From assembly GCA_019752835.1 (NCBI GenBank), contig JAIELR010000190.1, positions 1 to 13,485 of the forward strand: a stretch of 13,485 nucleotides of DNA, in the 5' to 3' direction. Below the pieces are notes generated by a model that made no database searches, was not told the DNA's origin, and saw only the letters and a list, made by a program, of their open reading frames with translations. Source of the DNA: Gammaproteobacteria bacterium. Its GTDB lineage: Bacteria; Pseudomonadota; Gammaproteobacteria; UBA1113. Made by a program: the position numbers and the translations under genes. Below, piece after piece: positions 1 through 7,759 of the stretch (positions within the stretch are counted from its first letter, which is position 1; every line of letters starts with the position of its first letter).

Positions 1-2002
1 CATTTTGATTTATTTCCTTCATAAGGTTAAATTCGCTGTTATCTAGAATGGTCGCTAGCTTTAATTCCCCCTCTTTTTTGGCCTCAGTGACAATCTTTTG
101 GGCGGCTTGCTTGGCTTTATTAGCTGCAAAAAAAGTGCTGCTGGATACGCATATTCCAATGGCGCAGCCAACAAGTGCTCCAGCGATGAGCCAAAAGGGT
201 AGGCCAACAACTCCGGTAGACACGCCAATGATGAAGCCTGCAACCAGTCCTTCAAAGATGCCAACACAAACGGGTGATGTAGCGGCTATTGCAACGGCGG
301 TATAAAAAATTCCTTGTTGTATATGGGCAAGGGCAGTATGCTTATTGTGTTCTATCTTTGCATTGGCTTCTCGAGATCTATTGTTAATCTCTACTATGGC
401 GTCATTTAGGTCGTTTTTACAGTCATCATACAATACCGCTCGTTTTTGAGTAAATACTAATTTTTGTGCGTCATAACTTGTAGTCAGAGTTGCGATATTG
501 TGCTCAATCTCAGCTGTTTCCTCTATGTTGAGAGAAACGCCGACCACCTCCTCTCTAACCCCTACTCCTACTGTGAGAGAGCAGCTTTCTATTACATTCT
601 CCAGCTCCTCTATTCCTCTCTCATTCAATTGATGTGGGGCTTCATTGTGTTGCATTTCTTGCACTGCAGTTTCCATGGGTCCTGGAAACAAAGAGTTTCC
701 TACTGGCGCGGAAAGCTTTGTGTTGAGAGCATTCAGTACTAAAACAAAACTCTCATCTTCGGTACCTTCTTCGACATCAAGAATCGCGATAGGTTCTTTA
801 AAAGATTCATGGGGTTTGTTATTAATTGCAAGAAAGAGATCTGAATATTGTTTTTTTTCTTTGATACTGAGTGCAAAATCAGGGGCATCGAGAACTTGTC
901 TGCGGGCTTCTTTAAGACGGCCTTTGTATATGCTAAAAGCGTACTGTATTTGCCGCTTGTTTACATCCTGCTGTTCAGGAGCAGAACGAGCATTGAGGAT
1001 ATCGGCTATACGAGTGCGTAATTGTGCGTGTTTTTTGGGGAGGGCTAAGACCTCAAGATCGATAAGCTCATTATTCATCTCGTTCGTAAGATGCTGCATA
1101 TTAGCTAGTGTAAGCTCGTTATTTTCAATTTTTTGTTTTATTTCACTTATGAATTCAAAAAAATTCATCTGCTGTCTATTGGCAATAATATTTTTTAATT
1201 TTTCATAATTTTCGGTTGACAAATAGCTCCTCAGTATTGGTCTTGATTTTCGCACAAAACTATCGATCTCTTGCCTTAACTGCTCAATTGCTTTTTCCTT
1301 GGCGAGAGTTGCATCTTTAATCTTATTTTCAAGCCTAACTATTGCGGCACTTTTGAGTGCAAAAGCGTCTTTGCTGTCAGTCTCAGCAGGTGGCTGAAAT
1401 TCATCAAGCTGTGCTTGAGCAAGCTTAATAGCCTTTGTTAAGTCCTTTTTTGCTGTTTGTGTTTGCTTATGGCTAATAGCACTGTTTTTAATGTGCTTTA
1501 TTTTACTTTTCAGCTCTAGAATTTCTTCTTCAAGTGTATGTATTGCTTTATTGATACTTCGATAATCAAACACAGCATCGTTGTCATACGCATATATCAC
1601 TGCAACTTTTTTTTCTATTTCTCTTTTTTGCAGAATCAAACTTTCTTTGGCGATGTTTAATGCTTGAATACTGGTTTGAATAGTATCTTCAAGGTTGGGG
1701 ATCAACGTAATGAGCTGGTCTTCATCCTGATTGGGATTATTTACCGCCACTTCAAACGCTGCCCACTCATCAGAAAGCGTTTTTTTGAGGTTGACCAACC
1801 CCGTTCGCATTTTTTTCTTATCGAACACCACGTCCTGTAATTTACGCTTATACATATTTATGAGCTCATTGCACATTTTTATGGGAGCATAACCTTCTTC
1901 TGTCTTTGTTTCTTCAAGCGCAATGATTTCTTTCTCGATCTTATGGCGTTTTTGATCCAGTTTTATGATAAGCGTTTCTTGTTTTTTAACTATCTCATCG
2001 AG
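1..2002 (-). pseudogene. Distal part of a giant coiled-coil protein, in phase after a stop codon; runs off the left edge
   Basis: A reading frame of 667 codons without a stop runs from just after the TAA at 2003-2005 to the window edge, in the same phase as the upstream 471-residue gene. I checked it codon by codon. It has no convincing start of its own: the first in-frame ATG is at 1876, with a purine-rich stretch about 16 bases away, too far for a good ribosome site. The product is rich in K, E, Q, L and I with coiled-coil character. Near the left edge (about 127-315) lies a glycine-rich hydrophobic block, including GLVAGFIIGVSTGVVG and LIAGALVGCAIGICV, which looks like a membrane hairpin or glycine zipper. 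It is followed by a charged helix beginning ANKAKQAAQK. Numbered through the stop, the block is about residues 1035-1097. I do not recognise the family. Most likely it is the 3' part of a gene broken by a nonsense mutation; readthrough or a sequencing error are alternatives. Its true C-terminus is outside the window. Confidence 0.8.
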
Positions 2003-3418
2003 TTAAGCCGCAGCGGCCATTTTTTGCTGTTTTTGTTGTTGTTTGATCGCTGGCAATAGTGTTTTTTGTTGCAACTCATATTCTTGCCACTCATCTCCAA
2101 AAAATTTTTGTTTCTCTTCTACCTGTGATATTAACGTGTTAAGTTTCTTGGTTTTTTCGACTATGACTTGCTTATTTAATTTTAAAGCGTTAAGAAACTC
2201 CGTGATTTTGATTTTGCGATCTGAGTCAGTATCTTGTTCTTGAAAACTCAACGAAAATTCATTTTTTTTCTTTTCCAGTTGTTCTATCTTGACATAAAAA
2301 GCATTTATAGACGTTTCTGACTTCGCATCATCAACATTTTTGATGCCAAACTCTACAAGCAAATAATCCGCCTTTTCAAACGCTAACAACTCTGCCTTTT
2401 CGGTGTCGAATGCTTGATTTAACAAGTCTTTCATTGATTGCTCAAGCTCATTGAGTTTATTAGTTTCGGTCTCAAATTGCGGTGCTTGCGGGAAGCCGAC
2501 CTCAGGTAACAAAGCAGCATTTAGTGAGTTAAGCGATAAGTGAATATCGTTGTATATGTGTGCCCATCCATCTGGCATAGGTGGCAGTGTTGGTACTGAT
2601 GAGCTTTTTAAACGTGATTTTTGTTTTGTTTTCGAAGAAACATGCTCTATGTCAATATGGAGATCATCATCTTCTTCGAAATCATTGTTTGTTGGCTGCA
2701 TTGAATTGCGTCGTTTTTCGGTACCTGCTATTTTTTGGAGAATACTTTTCGTTGGCTCCATTGAGCCACGTCGTTGTCCGTCACCTAACACTTTATTAAG
2801 ATTGTTTTCTGATTTCGTATTTTTTATTGCAGCCAATTTCGTGGCATTCGTGGCATCAGATATCACTTCCTCAAATTTTTCAAAAACTATTTTTAGTTTT
2901 TCAATGGTGACGAGATCATACGATGCCGGAGCGTTGCTACTGGTGGGCGTTTTGGGGGTAAGGCGACTCACACGATTAGAATTCATTCTCATGCTAGGCT
3001 TCTCTAAATGAGCCTTTATGTACAGCCCCTTCAGAAAAGCACCCCACTCTGCTACAGACCATAGTCCAAAGATCTCTGGGGTTAAGATGGCTGGATGTTC
3101 AACAATGAGAGCCTGTACTAAATCGAGGAAACGGGCTTGATTCAGTATGCCATAATCGGAAACAGAACGCCTATTTGCATTATGGACCTTAACAATATGC
3201 TGAATTATTGGGGTGTAATTAGCCTCTTTCGTTTTTAGCGCTTTAGAGGGGCTAAACGGAGAGTAACTACCTATTTTTTCTATTAAAGAAGCGTTAGCTG
3301 GCTTACAGTGCCCTGTTATAAAACTCACTACTGTTTTTTTATGGGTATCAAATTCCCCTGCAGATTTTGAATAAAGTGAACTTAAATGAAGCTTCTGCTC
3401 AAGTTCTGTTTTTGCCAT
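2003..3418 (-). CDS. N-terminal part of a giant coiled-coil protein, ended by an in-frame TAA (471 aa); possible secreted effector
   Basis: I do not recognise this protein. Residues 1-150 look globular, with WSVAEWGAF near 120-128. Residues 150-280 are polar and probably disordered, with two tandem 20-residue repeats (each carrying RR-x-SM-x-PT), an acidic stretch EEDDDLHIDIE (248-258) and a proline patch LPPMPDG (278-284). From about 315 on it is coiled coil, ending QQQKQQKMAAAA and then TAA. The open frame resumes in the same phase straight after the stop, so this is probably the first part of a protein of more than 1,138 residues. A DEW-x-x-(Y/F)E motif at residue 442 recurs as SDEWAAFE at 550 beyond the stop, which fits one continuous repeat-built protein. 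The gene begins 74 bases after icmF and has a good sigma-70 promoter of its own, but only a weak ribosome site (CGGAA, about 12 bases upstream of ATG). Effector status is an inference from position and style only. Confidence 0.75.
   Translation of the reverse strand: MAKTELEQKLHLSSLYSKSAGEFDTHKKTVVSFITGHCKPANASLIEKIGSYSPFSPSKALKTKEANYTPIIQHIVKVHNANRRSVSDYGILNQARFLDLVQALIVEHPAILTPEIFGLWSVAEWGAFLKGLYIKAHLEKPSMRMNSNRVSRLTPKTPTSSNAPASYDLVTIEKLKIVFEKFEEVISDATNATKLAAIKNTKSENNLNKVLGDGQRRGSMEPTKSILQKIAGTEKRRNSMQPTNNDFEEDDDLHIDIEHVSSKTKQKSRLKSSSVPTLPPMPDGWAHIYNDIHLSLNSLNAALLPEVGFPQAPQFETETNKLNELEQSMKDLLNQAFDTEKAELLAFEKADYLLVEFGIKNVDDAKSETSINAFYVKIEQLEKKKNEFSLSFQEQDTDSDRKIKITEFLNALKLNKQVIVEKTKKLNTLISQVEEKQKFFGDEWQEYELQQKTLLPAIKQQQKQQKMAAAA
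2687..2806 (-). repeat. Tandem 60-bp coding repeat (2 x 20 residues) with RRxS motifs
   Basis: Two adjacent 60-base units match at an exact 60-base offset: GTTGGCT on the plus strand is at 2691 and again at 2751, followed by similar bases. They encode LGDGQRRGSMEPT and IAGTEKRRNSMQPT around residues 205-244. Each unit carries R-R-x-S, the classic consensus for eukaryotic protein kinase A, at residues 216-219 and 236-239. The repeat is visible; any phosphorylation is inference. Confidence 0.75.
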
Positions 3419-3454
3419 GGGGATGATTATTCCGTGAAGCTTTAAGAGTGGTTA

Positions 3455-3483
3455 ATAATAAACCATTAAGAAAATAAATGCAA
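3455..3483 (-). promoter_or_regulatory. Sigma-70 promoter for the coiled-coil gene
   Basis: On the minus strand, TTGCAT (3483-3478) is followed by a 17-base spacer and TATTAT (3460-3455), a near-consensus -35/-10 pair. Transcription would start near 3448, giving a leader of about 30 bases before the ATG at 3418. The spacer contains CTTAAT, which resembles half of the PmrA element reported for Legionella effector and icm promoters. Only one half-site is obvious, so I do not call a PmrA site. Confidence 0.6.
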
Positions 3484-3492
3484 TCACTTATA

Positions 3493-6400
3493 TTATAGGA
3501 ACGCTGGCAGCGTCATCCCGTGCAATAACTTAGCTGGAAAGGCGTTTTCTTGATTCTCAGACGTGATTTCAAGCGTAAAGGCATCTCCATCATTTTGATT
3601 GGTGTATTGCCATTTTGAGGGGTCCGCTTGCTGGCTTAAGGTATCTAACCATTGAAAGAAAGACCATGGTCCGCTTAGGCTTACATTCACTTGCTTAGCG
3701 TCTTTTTGGGTTAATACCATGGCAACATAATGCAAATTATTTTTGGCGGAAAAAATAAAGCGTGTGCCTAGCATAAAACTGTCGCTATATTCTGCGGATT
3801 GGTTATCAATACTCAAATCTATTTGCTTGATATTGGCCGACAACTGTACGGGCTTTATGATGAACGCAAGGTTTACTTGCTGGCTTGAATCAGGGAAGAA
3901 GGCTCGTGTAACATTCTGTGCCTCTTGAATTTGGGACAGGATCTGTGTCGTCAACGGCAAGGAGGCGCCATTAAAGGATTTTAAGATCCAGCCTGATGGA
4001 CGCGTATCGACAAAAGGCAATAAATAAAACGCAATAAACGTGTTCAGGGTTCCATTGGGTGCAAAGAAATGGCTAAAATCGGAAAGGGAGAGATTTTGCT
4101 TGGTATTTTGAGTAAAGGGATAAAACGGTGCAATACTCTTAGAAAACTCGACATAAACGGTTTGTTGCCATGCCTGATCCACGGCTTTTTGAGCATCGTT
4201 TAAAATAAGTTGTAAACTGAATTGGTTTATTTGATTGAGCCAATTATTATAGGGATAAGGTAATTGTGCAATTTGTTTGTTTAATGCATCAAATACATCA
4301 ACCTGACCCGTAGGTAATAAACTATGAGCTCGAGCGAGTGCAAATGCGGCATTAGCAGGATCTTGATCGCGTTTAATCTCTTGCAAATAGTTGATCAATT
4401 GGATGAAATTATCATGATTAGCCGCTAACACCTGATTCGTTGATTGGTTAAACCCAGCAAATTCGAGGCTTATGGGTGTGGGCGCTTGATGATAATTAAC
4501 ATTAGTGTTCAAGACAATTTCATAAATCAGCTGCAATAATGGTGAATTGGGCCGTGTAAATGCTGAGAGCGTGTCGATAGCTTGATCATAGCTCGTAAAC
4601 GCATTCAATTGAAGATTGGCCAATAAAGCCTGCCAAGTGGCAATATAGCTAGCAATATAAAATTGCCGTACGTCCTCAATATCTTGAGCGGTAATAGGTA
4701 AGGCCGACGGAACCACTCGCAACACCCAATCACCATTGATTAAGCTATTAGCAATTTGAGGGGCAAGCGTGTCATAAACAGATGCAAAGCGGTTGGCGGT
4801 GAATACCGCAGGCACTGTCATGCTTGTTTGTGGGCTCTTGAACACAGGTCCGGAGGTGCCTTGAGGTAGGGATAAAGTCAAATTATCCTGACTAGGATAA
4901 CTGGCTGATAATAATGCCCCGGCGAGTGCATTTTTGGGCAAAGCCGCCAAGACAAAACGAGCCTGTTTAATCAAATCCTCATTAAGTGCCATGTTAGGCG
5001 GCGTAACCAAAGCTTTCATAATGAAAAAATGTAATTGCGAACGTTGAGAAACATCTAATGCGGATGACCAAGTGGTATCCAGCGCAGTAAGCAAGGTGTT
5101 TAAGTCAAAGTGATGTGGGCTTCCCAGCATTAGGTAGGCCCGCAAATCCAAATACAACGTACTGGCATTAATATTGTTGCCCTTGCTGAGTTGTTGCTTC
5201 AATGCGGCTTGTAGTTGCTTTGCAATCGTCAATTGTACCGTTTGTTGAAATACTTGACTGGCATGGCTATACACCGCAGCATCGTGGGGTAAAAAAGCAC
5301 GCATAAACCAGGCTACCTGAGCCTGCTGTGCGTTGTGACTTGCCGCCGATAATTTGGTCAATTGAGAAATCAATTGATGCGGATTAAGCGGCTCATCGTT
5401 GCTGAGCAACACCTGATATTGCGCCATGGCTTGTTCTATTGCATTTAAATCGGCAATATTGTTTGAAAACCCTTTAACCCAATAAGCAAGCAAGGTTATC
5501 GCCAAAATGAGGCTGACGATTCCAGCACTCCATTGCAAATATTGGCCTATTTTTGTTTTGTGTTGCGCTTTATGCGTCAACACAAGCGCCCTATCATTGA
5601 CTAATTGTCCGAAAATACCGCGCGTAAAATAAGGTCTATGCGACGGTATCTCTGCCTCAGGCGCGTATGTTTGCACAGAAAAAGCTTGTGATAAAGGCTG
5701 AGCGAGCCTATCCAATGAACCGCTGAGCTGTGCATGCGCAGCACATAGATAAATGCCCCGTAATTGGGGTAATTGGTTGGAACTGGTGAGGTCCGCAATA
5801 TTTTGCAAAAAAGCGGCTAAGGGTTTTTTAACACTTTCCATTTGTAATGGAAAATCTTTGATAACAGCTCGTTTATCGAGATTACGCTCATGATGCAGAC
5901 GACCTATCAATTGTTGATTAAGGCGCATTAATAATTGATCAAATTCAAGATCAAACGCATCGGCCATCACTTGTGCCGATTGCGTTTGCGTTTGTGCAAA
6001 AGTAATACCCCAGAGCTGTAACGCTTCTTCCTTGGTTAAATCGTCAAAAAATTCGTTAAATCCGGCAAGCTTATCGAGCTTGGTCACCACAAAATAAACG
6101 GGAAATGCATGACGTGTACTGCTGGTTAACTCCTTTATGCGGCCACGAATGCTGTGAAAATAGGCTTGGCGTTCATTTTTATGGGTAGAGCACAGTTTTT
6201 CAATATCGATGCAAAAAACCAGGCCTTGAAAAGGATGACTGCGACGCCCAGCGCGCAATAGCGATATAAAATCAAACCAAAGCTTGCGCTCCCGTCGTGT
6301 TTTGCGTGTTTGGAGCGTATAGATATTATTCACATCGAGAAAAATAGCGTCTCGTGTTGCCCACCATTCACAGTGAGTCGCTCGTTGTTTTTCTAAGTGA

Positions 6401-6621
6401 TTTTTTTTGCTTAACACGTAATCTATGCGGGCATTTGCTAGCATAGATGTTTTCCCTGACTCTGGTAATCCCAAGATTAAAAACCAGGGCAAGCTAAATA
6501 ATTTAGTGCGGGTATCTTGTGAGGAGATGGCGGTTTCTTTTAAAAAGTGAACCGCGCCATCGAAACGTTGATGGAGCTTATTGATTAAGTCATCGAGTTT
6601 TTCCGTTTGTTGTTTTTTCAT
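3493..6621 (-). CDS. icmF: IcmF, type IVB secretion inner-membrane protein (TssM/IcmF family, 1042 aa)
   Basis: IcmF works with DotU in the inner membrane to stabilise the Dot/Icm core complex. Seen here: Walker A GLPESGKT at 51-58; the family segment CEWWATRDAIFLD at 84-96; PVYFVVTKLDKLAGFNEFF at 174-192 with the TKLD (G4-like) motif; HRPYFTRGIFGQL at 328-340; one membrane helix at about 363-383; then a long, mostly helical, presumably periplasmic region. The C-terminal IcmF domain is recognisable by SGPWSFFQWLD near 985. Length is close to the roughly 970 residues of L. pneumophila IcmF. Two oddities: the G3-like position reads DVNN instead of the DTAG usual in TssM relatives, and Walker A comes only 50 residues in, with no membrane hairpin before it as many TssM proteins have. 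The start is fixed by dotU: ATG begins one base after the dotU stop, implying translational coupling. No type VI genes are visible, which favours the type IVB assignment. Confidence 0.93.
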   Translation of the reverse strand: MKKQQTEKLDDLINKLHQRFDGAVHFLKETAISSQDTRTKLFSLPWFLILGLPESGKTSMLANARIDYVLSKKNHLEKQRATHCEWWATRDAIFLDVNNIYTLQTRKTRRERKLWFDFISLLRAGRRSHPFQGLVFCIDIEKLCSTHKNERQAYFHSIRGRIKELTSSTRHAFPVYFVVTKLDKLAGFNEFFDDLTKEEALQLWGITFAQTQTQSAQVMADAFDLEFDQLLMRLNQQLIGRLHHERNLDKRAVIKDFPLQMESVKKPLAAFLQNIADLTSSNQLPQLRGIYLCAAHAQLSGSLDRLAQPLSQAFSVQTYAPEAEIPSHRPYFTRGIFGQLVNDRALVLTHKAQHKTKIGQYLQWSAGIVSLILAITLLAYWVKGFSNNIADLNAIEQAMAQYQVLLSNDEPLNPHQLISQLTKLSAASHNAQQAQVAWFMRAFLPHDAAVYSHASQVFQQTVQLTIAKQLQAALKQQLSKGNNINASTLYLDLRAYLMLGSPHHFDLNTLLTALDTTWSSALDVSQRSQLHFFIMKALVTPPNMALNEDLIKQARFVLAALPKNALAGALLSASYPSQDNLTLSLPQGTSGPVFKSPQTSMTVPAVFTANRFASVYDTLAPQIANSLINGDWVLRVVPSALPITAQDIEDVRQFYIASYIATWQALLANLQLNAFTSYDQAIDTLSAFTRPNSPLLQLIYEIVLNTNVNYHQAPTPISLEFAGFNQSTNQVLAANHDNFIQLINYLQEIKRDQDPANAAFALARAHSLLPTGQVDVFDALNKQIAQLPYPYNNWLNQINQFSLQLILNDAQKAVDQAWQQTVYVEFSKSIAPFYPFTQNTKQNLSLSDFSHFFAPNGTLNTFIAFYLLPFVDTRPSGWILKSFNGASLPLTTQILSQIQEAQNVTRAFFPDSSQQVNLAFIIKPVQLSANIKQIDLSIDNQSAEYSDSFMLGTRFIFSAKNNLHYVAMVLTQKDAKQVNVSLSGPWSFFQWLDTLSQQADPSKWQYTNQNDGDAFTLEITSENQENAFPAKLLHGMTLPAFL

Positions 6622-6622
6622 A

Positions 6623-7447
6623 TTAGGATGCAGTACCCAGCGTCATGGCTGATAAAAGTTGATAAACGGGTTGTATTTCAATGTGCAGCATCATTACAAA
6701 ACTCAGGTAAATGACCGCGAGGATGCTGCCAGTTCCAATTAATAAGCGTTTTAAGGGAAACTCAAAGGTCTTTTTAGTCAAAGGCGTCACACTGTTTGAT
6801 TTAACCAAGGTGAGCGCACCTCTTAAATCACCGCGTTCGCTGCGTATTAGCCTGTAAAGTTCATCCAATAACAAGTCGAGGGATTGATGGCCATTATCAA
6901 TAAAGCGGTATTTTCCCTCAAACCCTAAGCTCAGACAAAGATAAAAAAATTCGATTAAATCGATGGAGTGCTTTATTTTGCTACGTAGTCTATCTAACAA
7001 TGCAAAAACACGCTCACCCGTTGTTTCGTCTTCCTCAAACGCATTAACCAAGGAGAGTCGATGCCAATCACCGGCACGGCCCCACTGCGTTTGAACGATG
7101 CATTCATCGAGCGTGGCGCAAATAACATAGCGTGCCATCACAATTTGCTCAGCATTATAGTGCCGACCCACAGCAGCACACTCAAAGGCTTTAATTTCGT
7201 GGATGAGATCGGCGCGAAGCTGGCTGATATCGGCATAGTCTTCGGTATGACGTAATTTGGCAATGAGAGAAAAGAGTGCAGACGCACAAGCAACCAGCGG
7301 ATTAACGCCAGAGCGGGCAATAAAGGTCTTCGATGGGCAATACGTTTGAATCGCCACCGCTGATTTTGCAACAGAAGGTAATGCAGCTAAAGCTACCGCT
7401 GTATTCTCCTCCTGGTCGCTTATTGTCAGCATGGGCTCTGTTTGCAT
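6623..7447 (-). CDS. dotU: DotU/IcmH, type IVB secretion inner-membrane protein (274 aa)
   Basis: DotU (IcmH) is the partner of IcmF and is anchored in the inner membrane by a C-terminal helix, with most of the protein in the cytoplasm. Family signatures are clear: SGVNPLVACASALFSLIAKLR (46-66); ARYVICATLDECIVQTQWG (about 105-123), matching the ARY-x-x-CA-x-DE-WG core; a segment ending GERVFALLDRL; and FFYLCLSLGFEGKYRF (about 167-182). A single membrane helix (about 235-256, LLIGTGSILAVIYLSFVMM) precedes a short tail. Length agrees with L. pneumophila DotU (about 260). The ribosome site GGAAAG lies about five bases before the ATG. The gene ends one base before icmF. The related TssL of type VI systems is the alternative, but no other type VI gene is present. 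The N-terminal 45 residues are less conserved and the start could lie slightly further in. Confidence 0.93.
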   Translation of the reverse strand: MQTEPMLTISDQEENTAVALAALPSVAKSAVAIQTYCPSKTFIARSGVNPLVACASALFSLIAKLRHTEDYADISQLRADLIHEIKAFECAAVGRHYNAEQIVMARYVICATLDECIVQTQWGRAGDWHRLSLVNAFEEDETTGERVFALLDRLRSKIKHSIDLIEFFYLCLSLGFEGKYRFIDNGHQSLDLLLDELYRLIRSERGDLRGALTLVKSNSVTPLTKKTFEFPLKRLLIGTGSILAVIYLSFVMMLHIEIQPVYQLLSAMTLGTAS

Positions 7448-7479
7448 GGGATCTTTCCACTCTTCTTGTGACGTATGTC

Positions 7480-7508
7480 AATGTAACATTTGCGTAGAGA
7501 GGAGGCAA
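7480..7508 (-). promoter_or_regulatory. Candidate extended -10 promoter for dotU-icmF
   Basis: On the minus strand, TTGCCT (7508-7503), a 17-base spacer and TACATT (7485-7480) preceded by TGT form an extended -10 arrangement. The leader to the dotU ATG would be about 25 bases. A second candidate lies upstream: ATGACA (7640-7635), 17 bases, TAATTT (7617-7612). Both are partial matches, so this is a moderate call. Confidence 0.4.
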
Positions 7509-7538
7509 GATGTGGGGAGGATATCGGATGTATCGTAG

Positions 7539-7565
7539 CCCGGATGAAGCGCAGCGTAATCCGGG
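7539..7565. repeat. REP-like palindrome (CCCGGAT...ATCCGGG)
   Basis: CCCGGAT (7539-7545) and ATCCGGG (7559-7565) form a 7-bp inverted repeat around GAAGCGCAGCGTA. The sequence GTAGCCCGGATGAAGCGCAG followed by CGTAATCCGGGG matches a short repetitive motif found dispersed in many gammaproteobacterial genomes. A 12-base piece of the same motif recurs inverted at 12086-12097. It could form a hairpin in the dotU leader if transcription starts at the upstream candidate. Confidence 0.7.
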
Positions 7566-7759
7566 GTGATGCTTGCTTAAACAGCATTTTATCAACCCCT
7601 CCAGACGGTTTAAATTAACGTTATATTAACACATTGTCATGCCAAAAAATAACGTAAGTGGGTTTTGGGTATCATGCCTAATGATTTGAGCCTTAAAATA
7701 GCTAAATCTTCTATCAATAACTCCCGCTCTGTTTATTGTAACTACATTCACTATCCAAC

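Larger units (their letters stand above)
7448..7759. other. Intergenic region between the 683-aa gene and dotU
   Basis: These 312 bases hold no credible gene. They contain the candidate dotU promoter, the REP-like palindrome at 7539-7565 and a weak 7-bp inverted repeat, ACGTTAT (7618-7624) with ATAACGT (7649-7655). I see no classic terminator (GC-rich hairpin plus T run) after the 683-residue gene, so readthrough into dotU is possible. Confidence 0.6.

Noticed and set aside
48..1208. Plus-strand open frames at 48-305, 464-742 and 645-1208
   Set aside because: They lie antisense to the uninterrupted 667-codon minus-strand frame, whose protein has sensible coiled-coil and membrane composition. 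The plus-strand products are rich in S, C and F, typical of shadow frames.
3419..3492. A PmrA operator in the promoter of the coiled-coil gene
   Set aside because: A single CTTAAT half-site lies between -35 and -10; the tandem arrangement reported for Legionella PmrA targets is not evident.
3493..7447. A type VI secretion locus (TssL-TssM)
   Set aside because: DotU and IcmF have type VI relatives, but no other type VI gene (TssB, TssC, Hcp, VgrG, ClpV) is present on either side, so the type IVB reading is preferred.
7476..7481. Perfect TTGACA on the minus strand upstream of dotU as a -35 box
   Set aside because: At 16-18 bases downstream there is only TGGAAAGA, which is the ribosome site and not a -10 element. 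Other -35/-10 pairs nearby fit better.
7302..7595. Minus-strand 97-codon frame overlapping the start of dotU
   Set aside because: It overlaps the conserved dotU frame and the REP-like element, and its product is low in coding character.
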